From: Morella rubra
Lineage: Eukaryota > Streptophyta > Magnoliopsida > Fagales > Myricaceae
NCBI GenBank assembly: GCA_003952965.2
Contig: RXIC02000006.1
Location: 1-64,000 of the forward strand
Direction: 5' to 3'
DNA: 64,000 nt
The translations under genes were made by a program, and so were the position numbers. The notes under the pieces are model-generated. The model had not been told where the DNA came from and made no database searches. It saw nothing but the letters and a program-made list of their open reading frames with translations. Positions 1 through 18,853 of the stretch are shown piece after piece. Positions within the stretch are counted from its first letter, which is position 1. The number at the start of each line of letters is the position of its first letter.

Positions 1-1080
1 TGGTTGCTTGATATATATTTTGTTGCATTGATTTTGTTATTCCATGTTGAGAATGAGGTTTATTTCTAGAATGATGAGGCTGAGGAAGGCGTATAATCAT
101 TCTGATATTACTTCTAAAATTAACGTTCAGACGCCTAAGCTAAGATTTTGTATTCTAATAAAAGAGATTAGACTAAGGAAAGATAATCAAACAGTATTAA
201 TATTTTAAAATTCTTCATTTTAAAAATTTTTTCGCTGTACTAGATTGGATTTGAAATAATTGAATAATCTGATCATCATGTGATAAAAGAATTTTTTTGA
301 CAGTATTTTATCAAGACAGTTGACTACAAGATATTGCCTAAACATCAAAAGAAAGAATTTCATTATGCTAGTAGTGAAGAATAGTTTTAAACAATCAAAC
401 AAGGTGAGAAAAAGTTTGAATGATTTAAGAAAATTTTTACATAGGAGTTTTTATAATTTCAGAGAAAAATTCTTAATTATGTTATTAACATAATTTATTA
501 GCAATGTACGTTTTCCAATTCAAGGATATTTCTTTTAGAGATTGTTTTAGGTTTGATAAAGATGAAGAAATTTTTATGGTTTGTTAATTATAATGTTTGA
601 TTGTTAGGATGTTTGGAAGAAAATAATTTAGATGTTATTATTATGTTGAGGGTAGGAATTAGTTTCCAATTTTAGGCAAAACATTGAAGCCTTATGTGTC
701 TCCCAGATCCAACGCAGAGTTCAATTTGTCGAAACCTAAATCTTATAAGAGCTTCCATATATTACTTAATTCGAGTTCTTCGTCGTTTCTTTTCTGCATT
801 ACTAGTGTGTCGTTAGCTTAGTTTAAGAGCCAAACCCATGCTTCAAGGGGACGTGGATGCACCATAGAGGAAAAAAAGTTGCTGAAATGAAGGATGCCTT
901 AATATTATGTAAGAAACCATTAACCAAAGACGTCGATGACATTAATGGAAGCATGTTTCAGGGCATGCAGGAGATCTTAGGCCAAAAAGGACAAGTAGAA
1001 CTAGACCCAACAAAAACTATTCTTAGCAGATTGGGCGTCTGTCCTTTATTTTGGGAATTATAATCTTCACTACGGCATAA
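1..1080. other. Intergenic AT-rich DNA, no supported gene
   Basis: No gene is visible on either strand. Reading frames are short and broken by many TAA/TAG stops, the pattern expected of old methylated repeat DNA decayed by C-to-T change. A 68-codon frame at 857-1063 has no recognisable domain and starts without an ATG context of note; I do not call it a gene. Confidence 0.5.
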
Positions 1081-1104
1081 TTAATATTAGAGGGCCGCTC
1101 TACC

Positions 1105-1265
1105 ATTTTCTAAGAAGTAGGGCGTCTCTAAGTATAGGCAGCCTAGGTAGTTGACTAACGCCCCCAAAATAGGAAGGCCCCCAGCTTTCTATTTTATTTA
1201 ATATTTAAATTGGGGATTTAATTGATTATAGGTCCTCCAATTTAAATATTTTAACTTAAAAAAAA
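1105..1265 (-). repeat. Fragment of the hAT-like family seen at 36,529-37,471
   Basis: The stretch around 1125-1165 (CTCTAAGTATAGGCAGCC, then TAGGTAGTTGACTAACGCCC) closely resembles the reverse complement of the right end of the non-autonomous element at 36,529-37,471, which also has a stretch reading TATAGGCAGC followed by a TAGG-GTTG-CTAA-like tract and then a run of AT-rich DNA with GGCC motifs. I cannot find the second end or a target-site duplication, so this looks like a degraded or partial copy. Confidence 0.35.
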
Positions 1266-3398
1266 AAAAATATAGTCGTCAAAATATCCATTAAACTTTT
1301 TGAAATCTTCGTTTAATGTAAAGAAAAATATAATTCAAAATTTTAAAGGAGATGACTTTCAGCTTTAAAATTCAAAAAAGACTATCGGATTTCCAATTTT
1401 AAAATTAAAAAAAAAAACTGATACTTGTTAAACGCAATACTCGATAATTTACATATTGATTTAACAATAACATAACTAATTTTTATGATTTGGGTTTTTT
1501 CTTATTTTAAGTTTATTTTAAACTTCAAAATCATTGGAATAAAAAAGTTGTCTATAAATTAACAATCGTTCTACATTAACCTAAATTTGAATACAAAATA
1601 ACTTATGTCCTTTTGTTTTCTTTAGTAAATTAATAAAACCATAATATGTAGAGCAAGTATATTATTGTCTAAACTTGATTATAATTTTTTTCTTCCATAA
1701 AGCTGCACTTTAAAATCATAAATGTATTAATTTTTGGATAAAAACTAAATCGTAATACCAACGATTCAGGTCCATCTGTAGTGACTTTTAAATTATAAAC
1801 AAATAATTAGAAGATTGGTTCTCTATATAGTACACTATAGTTACGTGTTACAGAACAATATATTCTGACTGTTTACTTTTATTATAGGATAAGGAAAGGT
1901 TATTTAGGATATCATTTTCATTGCATCTTTGACTAGATACTTCCTTCACAATCATGTTACACTTATTATTACCACCATTTAAAATATCAGACCATGTATT
2001 GTCAGTTTACATATACCCATTATATAGTTGTTGTTCTGTTATAACTGTATATTAATAAAGACTGTATCATTACATATGTATTTTCTTAAAATATTAAGTA
2101 TTTATAGATACTGTCCATTATCTTATATCATCTATGCTTAATTCTAGTAATATTCTTATTGTCGTAAAGAGTGAGCTTAAAACTTTTCTCAAATTTGTAA
2201 TATGAGTGTGTGATAGTGATGTGATTTGTCTTTTTAGATTAAGTGATTAATAATTTAGTTCGATTCAATAGAGCATATTTCTTTGTTTGGTTAGAGTGAT
2301 TATATTAAATTAATTTTATTTTCTTGAATTGAGATTACATTAAGATCTTTGTAAAATAAGATCAAGTAGTATCAAGTTCAGATTCTAGAGTCAGAATATT
2401 TGGTAAGAAGAGGAGGAATAGATGATTAAAACTATATTTTTAGAAGAGGAATGCTAGTAGTAGCTCTATTCTTTCATTCTATTATAATTTCTAGCATATT
2501 TAATATTGATAATTAGCAATCATTTCATTGATTATTTATTTTCTCATTAGCAGCTCCTGTATACAAGATGGAGATGTGGCTAGTTTCATGATATGAAATA
2601 CATATATTGGAGGTTAGAGTTTAACGGAGCAAGAATGCGTTTATATTAATGATTCAATTTGGTTAATATACGGAGTGTTTGTAAATAGATACTATTTGTA
2701 TTAATTAATCTCTTTTGCTGTGATATATATAAAATTTTATATTATAAAGATAATAGAACTCATTTAACTTTGTAGGGAGTTTGCAAAAAATTGTTTAGGG
2801 ATCGTATGATTACTACTAATTGTAGTTTTAGAGTTTAGTATAAAATTCTAATTAACATTTGATATTTATGGTTTAAGGACAGGTGTTATTATTTTTTTCG
2901 TTAAGAGTATTTTACGTATGTTATATAAGTACTACTACCATAAAAAGAGTATATGTTTGTACAGTTCTTTTAAATGTATATTTTATAAAAACACTATTAT
3001 CTAAGTTGAGTGAATTTTCGAGTAGTATACAAAAACCATAGAGAATCTTTTTTTTATATTTTAATAGGAGTCAAATATTTGCGTAAAATAACTTTATTAA
3101 AACGAAAGTGATTTTTGTAGAAATAGAAATGAATGAATGTTATATTGCTAAGAAATATATTCTCAATTGTGTAAGAGAGAATCACTTATGTAAGTAGTGT
3201 TCTATGCAGTTTTAATCATAAATAGTGAATATATATAAATATATTTATATATATAAATCTTTCATCTGTCTAATTACTGGCTTTTTGCTCTATTAATCAG
3301 ATTGTAATTATGATATTCATAAAAATAGAATATACAAATCAATGTCAATCATTTCTAATCTTCACATACACAATAGATGCATTTTTTTTTTTTAAAAG

Positions 3399-3438
<40 letters not shown>

Positions 3439-6400
3439 AAAATAATATAAAAAAAAAAAAAATATGCGCAGCGTGGTTAGAAAGTGATAACAGTATGTTA
3501 AAGTATTGTGATCTGTACAACTGTTTAAGAAAGAAAGTGATCGCTGACCACTAAAATTCGAGGAAATCCCATGAAGATTGGTCAACATGGTAGGGGTAGG
3601 CATTTTGGGTGGGCCATGTTAGTAAAAGCGTACGACTTAAAAACTTTTTTTTAAATTTATTCATGATTTGCCTCTCTTCAGCTCAAAACAGATAAACGTC
3701 ATATGTAATGGATTTCAAATTTATGCTTGTTGATTTCTGTATTGAATTCTTAAACAAATGCTCACAACATCAATCTCTTAAGATAACTATAATTGTACAT
3801 GATTTATATAAATCTGGCACTTTATCTATCTATAGTGTTAAAAATTTTCATTATACTTATAGAAATAAAATCCCTACAACTATACTTAATCAAATAGTAT
3901 AGTGTAAAATTTCAGATATATAGGACAACAAGTTGATTGTTACACATTTAAATTTTAACCTTATATAAATCATATTTAATATGAGGATGCCTGATTATTA
4001 TAGAGATTTCAAGTTATTGTGTAAATTAATATTTGAATATATTTCATACAATATATTTCGGACATAAATTAATAAAATTTCAATTCCCTCCTATTTCGAA
4101 AAACTGCTTTTCCTACATATAATATACAATATGGATTAGATCATCAGTGAAAAAATAAAAAAAAAAAACAGAGACAGTAGCTTATTATCATCTGACAGTG
4201 TCTATGAATTCTCCAATAATGGACATGTTCCTATCTGAATGAAATAAGGCAACAAGAACAATAGCTGCCTCCACGTTTGTTAATCGTACGTGATCCGAAT
4301 TAACATAAATATTAAAGCGAAGATGAGAGATAATGGAGAAGTACCAAAATTGGGCTTTAGATACACTGATCTGAAAATTATTGATACACTTATAATTATA
4401 GTAATAGAAATACTTAGTAGTATACATACGTAGACTATATTATTATTAACATGTATAGATATGGTCCCAAAATAAAAAAGAGAGAGAAACACAGAGATGT
4501 TGTGATTTAATGTATACATAGGTCTTTTAAATTCTCATGGAAATCCCAAAATCCATTATTAGAGGCACCATAGCTTTTTTGATAGCTTTGAAGAATTGGC
4601 TAATAATAAAGAGTTATGTATTTACACAACTACCAATCGAAAGTTCTCTATAGAATATGGTAGGCGGATTCAAAGAATATCAGTCGATACTAACGGTAGG
4701 TGTTTTCTAACTTTATTGGTCAGTCACTGCGTTTAAAGTGTGAAATCTCGAACTCTGACAGTGATAGACTGTAAGTTATATTTCAAAGTCTATACGATAT
4801 ATTAACTCGGATCGCCTTATTTATTATTTGATGTTATTTTCTCTCGCATGTTGATGTTTTGGGGTCATTGCGTCATATACTACAAATAGCAAATAATATC
4901 TAAATTTTTTCGTTTTTTTTGATAAATTAAAATTCTTGTTTTAGCTGTAACCTACTAAAGCGTTAGAGTATTCTTGATTAATTAAATACCCACACACACA
5001 CACTACTCACGACAGATCATTTCTTCTCGTAATCACATTTTTGCCTCTACTTTGTATATTTATGAACTCATATTTTGGACTTCTCACTATCATTCTTGAA
5101 TTACAATAATTGTTTCATATTGAGTGAGTCTTCTTATACTATTTAGTCATTTCAAAGATTGCTCTTTCACTCTTTTATAGCTCCAAATAATGGATATACA
5201 AAATATTGGATATGACGTGTATAATAAATCTGGAAATGTAATATTCTCTTAGCCTTATACTCCCTCTATAAAATGTTATCCAAGAGAAATCCTTTCGATT
5301 ATACAGATACTTTAAATATATCGACATCAAAGTAAGAACAGTCTACAGACATGCCTTCATGTTCATCGATGGTCGCATCTTTCCACCTTTGGAATCTTTC
5401 ATGGGGCATATGTGGAGAACATCAGTTTTTTGAAATTGAGTGGGAGGAACAGGAATGGAGGTGAATATTCTGGTAGGACCTTCGTTCCTACGACTTGCTT
5501 TGAGTGCTTTTCCCTACTTTGTAGGGAAACAGTTAATAGTGTATTGTGTGAGATGGGCTTGCCAAATGGGGATCTAGCCTGTTCAAACAAATTACGAAAT
5601 GACAAAAGGTAAAGAAGACGCGTTACGCTTTTCATCTGGATCTCACCGTTACGTATTTTACTTTACCTTGAGTTCACAGCTGTTGGTGTTCTTCGGTCTC
5701 ATCCTTTCATACACCAAATGACCCAAATACATTCGCATTTAGGAATACTGGTTGAGCATACTGTATATGTATTTAGAGAGTGCTCTATTTTCTTATGGCA
5801 CAAAATGGCCTTGCTCAAATTAATTTCATTTGAACGTACCCGTAATCATACATCAAAAGGAAAAAAAAAAAACAAAAAAAGAAAGAACAAAAAACAGGCT
5901 ATATAAAGTGGGCTTTAATTAAGTTGCCTTCAATAAGAAATACTACATCCCCGAGAATCTGGTGCCCACCATTGATAAGCTAACCAAAAGTTGAGGTGTT
6001 CATTTACATGACTTCACGAGCGATCCAAATATAGTTGTGCATCTCTTTTTGTGAGGCTATTCAAGAGAGCCACACATGACACATCTCACTTAGTGGTGAC
6101 ACACTTTTGCGTGAAGTTATTGTATTGTAATTGGATAATGGATCCGAGCTATTTTGGCACTATGAGCGCGAAGGAAAAAGTTTTTGATGCCTTTGAATTT
6201 TTCCTTTCTGTTTTCAGGAAAAAGTGACATATATACTTTGTAATGATGTTAGACAGTTATGACTTAGAGTTGGCCAAGCTGAGGTAGATGTCAGATTTTC
6301 TAGATAGGGTATAATGGATGCATAAGATCCTGCTACCAAACCATTATTTTGGAAACAACAGAATAGAGGGTATTTAGTTATTATATACGATTGTTTGGCA

Positions 6401-9390
6401 TAGCAACTCTATGGAATGCATATTATCTGAGAACAGTAGTCTGGACACAACATCTGCTGATTTTAAAGTGCTCTTAAACTTATGACAACCTGTTGACTGC
6501 ATATTGCATGCGAACAAAGACATACATGGGCAACGTTTGATTACAGTAGTGCATAGAGTTATAAAAAGGTAAGCTGCACCAAGTGCTGTGGCATTGTAAA
6601 TCAACAAAACGCGTCTACACTTAAGTGTTGCAAAAGGGGTATTGTTACGTAGAAACCATCCTTCAATTGGACTACAACAACATGGCAACCATCAGAAAAC
6701 CATAGACTATATATATATTGCAGTCCGTTTCTTTAAACTATTCCCACAATTTCGTTTCTTGTTCTTCCTCAAATACGTACAAAACATAAGAAAATTTCGG
6801 GGAATGTGAAATATTTATGCAGAACAGCTAACTTGTTGCTTAGGTAATAACTTGTTCACAAAAGATGGGTGCAGTACTAGTCAACAGATTGCATGATAAC
6901 TTACTGTTCGGCACAACTTAAGGGCCGGTGACGACTTTCTATAGAACCCCACTGTCTCTTTGCTGTCAGTGAATATGTTATATATATGATGTACTATTCA
7001 GAAGAATATGAATAGGTTTCGCTTTGGCATAGGTTAAGAACAAACTGTTCATCAACGTGCACGTAATTATGAAGCTGCTGTTAAGGAACCAACAAAAAAA
7101 AAACAAACAAAACATTTATCAGCAAAAGACGTTTTTTGCCTTCTTTTGGGTTCATGCAAGGAACTTGATCTTCATTAATCATCACCAGTGACCATCAATT
7201 GAGATGGCTGTTTGATATATAGGAAGCTAAAAATTTGTCAAGTTTTCGGCCTTAATTCACTTTTTTGACTTGCGTAATGTTCGCCTTTTGGCGAGGCTGT
7301 CATGATGGACCTTTTCCGCCATCCTCTATATCCACCGTATGGGGCCTGAACTCAAAGAAAAAGAAATTACAGAGAGACAATGTCTCGTGTCAGCCCTTTT
7401 TTTTGAGGTGGTGCGTCAGTTAGTCTAATAAATCCATTGCTGTGATGAACTCCTTTACCTTTCCTCCAAATTAACCATGCGCATGCCTTGCCACTGCAAG
7501 AAAGAGAAGCAGAAACGCTAAGATCAATTTAACTTGTTTTATCCCATTAAAAATGCTTCTTATAAATCAAAGTATTCCTCGTCAAAACCATTCTTCTATT
7601 ACATTTTTTTTTGTAATCAAAACCTCCGTGGTGAGTCATTGCAGAGTCCCCACATCAAGGGATTTCGACCCTTCATACAACCAAGTTAGATTTATTAAAT
7701 GTTCATGAGTAATGGGATAGCCTAGAATCAATTTAAAAGTGGCTCAACGAACTAAATGGTGCGCAAAGTGGATTGCACCTCCATTGACATGTTGCTTTTC
7801 ACTTCTAGTTTTTCGAGTCTCTTCCGAATCCCAGAAAAATATGGCCCTCGAGCATAATGAAGTGCATCTCTTTGGAAGAAAGGGTAAGCCATTTTCAGTT
7901 TGCATTAATCTTTACCAAAAAAACAATACCTTAGAATAAAATTCTAGAGAAAAAATAATTCAAATCAAACATTATGAAATAGAATCAAATCCTAAAATGA
8001 ATTTCACATTATTTTAGAGAAATCGGCCAATCCCTTAATATTTAATAAATTTTTTTCAAAAAATAGTATAATTAGTTTTTTTATTTTCTTATTTTACATG
8101 AAAAACTGGAATTGTTTTGGAATTGCAAATAAATCAATAATCTAGATATAGACTAGTAGCACGAGGAACACATAGGCCTGAGGATGGATGCTCCTCATTT
8201 GTTTTATTTTTCTTGTTTTTGTTTTCATTGAATGGATGATTCTTTTGTATATCTATAACGGCCTACGTACATTCCAAACCCAAAGCCATGCTCCTAAGCT
8301 AGATCATAAATTATAAGAAAATTTTATCTTTTTTATTTTTTCGAGTGGGCCTCTCTTTATTAACTTACCAAATAGCCATCCTATTCTGGGGACCCACAGA
8401 AACGGACGACACGGCACGTCTACTCTACAGCTGTCTAAGTATTTTTCTATTCCAAAATTCTTTCGACAATTATAAAAGAAAAGGCTCCCAAACATTAAAA
8501 AAAAAAAATTACCATAATTTTTATATTTATACCTCAAATATTATATTCATAAACTGTCCTTAATATTTTTAATATTTTTAAAATTTTATCTCAAATTAAA
8601 TAGAAATTAAAAATTTTAAAATAAATAACAAGTATATCTTGTTATTTGACTTTTCTAAAAAATATAATCAATATGTATTTTAAACGTCAATGTCCAATTT
8701 GACAGAAAAAAATAAATACAGTATGTAATACTTTCAAAATATTTTCTCAAAAAGAATAAAAAATAAAAGGACAAGATATTTTGATAATTCCACGGAAAAA
8801 AGAAAAGATCCGGATAATATGCCTCGTGATTGAGGACAGTTGGATTACTAATCACGAGGGTGAAAGGGATGGTCTGGGGTCCGCGATCTCTCTCTTTCTC
8901 TTGTCCCTTCCCCCAACCAATGGCTCAAGACTCAATTTACCAATGCATAGATAAATGCATGGAAGATTATGGGAAAGAATTAAACTGACTATAATCCCTT
9001 GATATACAATTTACAAGCATTCTCTTAGGGGCATACGAAGGCCCAGGATATAACTTTTGGAACGACCAAATTGTGATATGGTAACATTTTGGGAGTTAAT
9101 ATAAACAAATTTTAAAAAATAAAGTCTAACTTTTTTTTTTAAAAAAAAATCTTAACTTTTGTGGTGTTTGGGCGCCACGGCCCCCCTAACCTCCTCCTTG
9201 GCTTGCCTCATACTTCATTTTGATCTCAATTTAAAGTTGCTTTTATTAGTACGTTGTTTTAAAAAAAAAAAGAGATGAAATTCCAAAATTGTTGTGTGTC
9301 ATACAAATTATGGCAAGTAAAATTTAAAATATTTTATTTGTCAATAGGAGAAATAGTTGAATGCAATTTGTACACCTAATTTAAAGTACT
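1266..9390. other. Long AT-rich intergenic region without supported genes
   Basis: I see no domain-bearing reading frame on either strand. The region contains a poly(T)/poly(A) tract (about 3380-3462), a short (CA)n run near 4988-5003 and scattered A/T runs. Open frames such as 5412-5612, 6374-6688 (-), 7739-7939 and 8304-8537 (-) have no recognisable motif and biased composition; they may be remains of decayed retroelements, but nothing in them identifies a family. Confidence 0.45.
3380..3462. repeat. Poly(T)/poly(A) low-complexity tract
   Basis: A run of about 13 T is followed a few bases later by roughly 35 uninterrupted A and then further A-rich sequence. It forms a T-then-A mirror that could fold back. 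It may mark the tail of an old retroelement insertion, but no element body or target-site duplication could be assigned. Confidence 0.7.
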
Positions 9391-9399
9391 TAAGGGGGG

Positions 9400-9880
9400 A
9401 ACACATGAACAGATGAAATTCGAAAAATTTCTCCATTCAAATATTCATCATGCCAAACATAATTCTGAAAAATTTGAATCTATAAATTTTCAAATTTTAC
9501 ACGAAATCAATCGCCCAACAATAAAAATTTTTTTTTATTTTAATTCTAAAATTAAAATAATAATAAAAATTCAAAATCATCTCATTCTATCAAAATAAAC
9601 ATAAAATTCAATTAAATCATCTCTATCTTCACTTTTTACTAATTTTTAAAACTCTAAAAAAAATTGACATCTCGCAAACATACTTCAAATTTTTTACTTT
9701 TTTTCACATAATATAATAAAATTCCAATCTACCTCAAATTTCACAACAATAATAAAACTTTTAAATGCAAACATAAGTCTATAAGATGATTAGAATCTCG
9801 ACCAATAGCATGGAGAGTATATTTAATTATACATTCAAAAACCTTTGAAAAAAATAAGCTACCTTCAAATTTATTATAAA
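9400..9880. repeat. AT-rich dispersed repeat family, copy 1
   Basis: The segment contains phrases such as AAATCATCTC followed by ATCTTCACTTTTT and 'caaacatac' that recur in similar order at about 46,110-46,330 and 59,370-59,880. All three are AT-rich and intergenic, which suggests a short dispersed (MITE-like) family. Ends and inverted repeats are not defined. Confidence 0.3.
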
Positions 9881-10790
9881 AAATACAATTTATTTAAATA
9901 TAATATCAAGTTGATCCGAGTAACACATTTCCATCAACCTAAGTTTATCATTTTGGATTTAATAGATTTATTTGAAGAATTTTATTTGCAAAATGTCAAA
10001 ACAGAGATGGATAGCTTTGCTAGTGAACATGCCTTGTACTTCATCCTTCAGTATTTTAGCAATAAAACAAATCCAACAAAATTCTTTATAAAATGAAGAA
10101 TAGAGAAACTATTTATAAGGAAAATTTAATTTATTGAATGGCAACATGTATCATGCCCTAAAACAACGTTCCTTTCAAACTTTTTACTCGGACAGCGACG
10201 TTTTCTGAAATTCCAGCAATTCTTGAAAACTCGCTTTGGATTTAAATCTTCGAGTATTTAGAGATGTTTTTATTATCCCCAACAATGAGTTACTTTTATT
10301 TTAAAGTCTACATTATTTTTAGTCAAATAAATATTTTGTTCAAGTTTCGATCATTTCGTGTCTTTCCTTTTCCTTTTGTACCATTGGTGCTATATATTAT
10401 TAGTAAGTTGCATTAATTACTTGAATTAACTTCATTTATCTTAAAGAACCTGAATTTATTTATAAAATATTTTATGAATTAGATATTTAACTAGAATTAT
10501 ATACAGAGCCAAAAACTTATCATATGATATTTTCTATAATTAAGACAATATAATCTCTCTTTTTTCTTACATAATATTTAAAACATTTGTGTATGATATT
10601 AATTTTTATTTAGGCATTTAAGTTACATCCATTGCATTTGGGAAAAAAAAATGGTTGTCTACTATATTTCTAAATTTTTAAGATGTTCCTCACATTAAAG
10701 TTTAAGTAGTGTTATAAAAATGAAAAAAGCAATCTAAAGCAACAAAGGAATAAAAAATTATGCAAGAGCCCGCTAAAAGCTGACGGTTTT
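9881..10790. other. Intergenic, nothing recognised
   Basis: AT-rich sequence upstream of the kinase gene. An 83-codon frame at 9845-10096 has no recognisable domain and lies in low-complexity sequence; I do not call it. Confidence 0.5.
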
Positions 10791-10793
10791 ACT

Positions 10794-10815
10794 CTGAGAG
10801 AGAGAGAGAGAGACC
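10794..10815. repeat. (GA)n microsatellite upstream of the NEK gene
   Basis: About nine GA units lie roughly 200 bases upstream of the presumed start of transcription of the kinase gene. GA/CT runs are common in plant core promoters and 5' leaders. Confidence 0.8.
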
Positions 10816-10980
10816 ATGTCCGCTCTCCTTTTTTTTTCCTCTTTGCACATACTTTGACTGAGCGGCACCAGGCTTCTAACCATCTCCGCTTCTTTCACAT
10901 TTTGACCCACCATTCCTCTCACCGTATTTCCTTTTTCCTTTTCGCTTTTTTTTTTTAAAATGTTTGTTTATTTGTTAAAA

Positions 10981-10988
10981 TATAAACT
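10981..10988 (+). promoter_or_regulatory. Possible TATA box of the NEK gene
   Basis: TATAAACT lies in an otherwise AT-rich stretch about 30 bases before a CT-rich segment that would suit transcription initiation. The assignment rests on position alone, because the AT-rich surroundings offer other candidates. Confidence 0.3.
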
Positions 10989-11044
10989 GTTCCTCATTCT
11001 CTGTTATCTTGCTTTAAGTTTGTCAGTTTGTGTCTGACCAAGCA

Positions 11045-11182
11045 ATGGCGAAGGAGCCACTGCGACTTCCTTCTCTGCTGCTTCCTCCACTTCTTCTGCA
11101 ATGGCGTCGTTTTGCTGAAGTTGCTCCGCCATTCTCGAAACTCGCCTTCTTCTTTTCTTTTTCTTCTCCACTCACATTGTGA
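11045..11182 (+). other. Upstream ORF (45 codons) in the presumed NEK leader
   Basis: If transcription starts near 11,010, the first ATG of the transcript is at 11,045, not the kinase start at 12,109. It opens a 45-residue frame, rich in Leu and Phe, that ends at a TGA at 11,180-11,182. A leader intron is likely between roughly 11,210-11,290 (several gt sites after CCAG) and an ag near 12,050 that precedes the exon holding the kinase ATG. Such a uORF could lower translation of the kinase; this is inference, since the transcript start is not known. Confidence 0.35.
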
Positions 11183-12108
11183 TCTCTCCGATCCGTTTTG
11201 TACTTCAAAGTCCAGGTGGTTCTTCTCTTTATTTATTTTCCTTCCGTTTTCTTAGTTCGAAGTTTTCTTCACTGTTTTCCAGGTACAAATGCCATTTTTT
11301 GGTTTCACTTCAAGTTGCATTTTGCTAATTTCATTTTTCTGGTTCTCACTGTATGTGCGTGATGCATCTTGTGCTGTCTCTCTTGCTTTTACGATGTAGA
11401 ACAGTGTTTTTTTGTTCTTGCATATGTAGAACAGTGTTGGTTGCGGAGAAAGTGATAGATAGGAAAATAAATTTACTTACCTACTTTTTTTCCTCTAAGG
11501 TAGACTATTGGGCTTGCTTGCTTGGGTTTTTCATACAAATTAGATATTTCATAATCTGACTTTCTCTTTTCTTTCGATTTCTAAGAAACAAAAAAAATGA
11601 CGGAGATGTACATTCTTTCTTAAAAGGTCTTCATCTGTTCCTTAAACTATTTCCGACAATGTATTATCATAGTGAGCCTTACAAGTCAAATCTTTGGCCC
11701 TTCTGATCACAAAATCTGGACAATAATCGTTAACAAAAAAAATAGGCCTTCAACGGTGTCTCTAGTTTCATTACATCTTCGAAGTGAGAAGTCTGTAATG
11801 TCATTGTTTCTTTCACGAGAAAAATATAACCTTCCTCTTGATGCGGCCTGGCCAATGGTCAAGTAGTAAATGCAGTAGTTAAGGATAGAAGGGGAAAAAA
11901 AATTAATTTGCAAGAATATACGATTCTGGAGTAACTTCGCAGATAGTGTAACTTTCCTTTGTTGTTGCTTTTTCTGCATTCGCTTTCATACTTCTGTACA
12001 TTCCAAGAATCAGCCTTTTGAAGCGTATTTACGGTTTTAAACATCTCTAGGTACTGAAGTAGCTTTGGTATATGCCTGTACGAGGGAAATAAAGGCCAAT
12101 TCAATCAG

Positions 12109-18143
<6,035 letters not shown>

Positions 18144-18850
18144 CAACAATGAAATGCTGCCACGTGGAACTTAAATTTAGCTGTAACATTTTATAGAGTC
18201 GGTTCTGCTTGTTTTTGACATATCCAAGGCACTACGAGGTTAGGCAGAGATGCTGACACAGTAGGGTTTTTGCTAGATTTACGAGTCTTCCATGTCAATT
18301 CATGATGTTCTCTGAGATGGGCAATTCAGTACCATCTGTAATGGATTTGTATTGAGGAAATAGAAGTGCAAACTGTTTCCAGGTACAATGGCCGTCTCTA
18401 GTCGAGTCAACTGGATATTTAAAAGTTAATGGCTAGGATTTCTTCAAGGAAATCTAAAGGGACATATTCTTTCCCCTTAGTATTATCCCATAAGAAGGTG
18501 GTTCGGTCACAAGGACATGAGAAAGACAGAAGACAAGCATGGAAGTTGGAAGTAATCTGTCACTGCATAGATAATTAGTTTTCTTATAAAGTAGTATAAT
18601 TTTGATGAATTAAATGCCCCATTTTTGGGCAATAGCAAGATGTCTCATTCTAAACAAAGAAATCTCCCGAAGTTTACTAGATCCTGTAAATCTGCAATTT
18701 TCAGCTCATCAATGTATTACAAAAAAGCCTCCAGGAGGCAAAATCCACACAAGGTTGAATCCCACGCTCCTTGTAGTTTCATTGCAATTTCTATCTTTTT
18801 CTTTCAGTTGGTGCCTTGTAGCCTAGTAGAAACTCCAATGTGGCTGCATT
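18144..18850. other. Convergent 3' flank between NEK and IQD
   Basis: This interval should hold the 3' UTRs and poly(A) signals of two converging genes: NEK on the plus strand and IQD on the minus strand. Two plus-strand frames (18614-18826, 18625-19026) overlap the IQD 3' end and look like antisense shadows. No separate gene is supported. Confidence 0.5.
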
Positions 18851-18853
18851 CAT

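Noticed and set aside
857..1063. 68-codon plus-strand frame
   Set aside because: No recognisable domain, no promoter or splice framework, surrounded by decayed repeat DNA.
3355..3603. 82-codon minus-strand frame, Phe-rich
   Set aside because: Its Phe run is just the poly(A)/poly(T) tract read backward; there is no domain.
5399..5635. Overlapping frames on both strands (5412-5612 and 5399-5635)
   Set aside because: Neither has a known motif; overlapping opposite frames of this size occur by chance in a locally GC-richer patch.
6374..6688. 104-codon minus-strand frame
   Set aside because: Cys/Leu-rich without domain. The opposite strand hints at an old retroelement, but nothing is specific enough to call.
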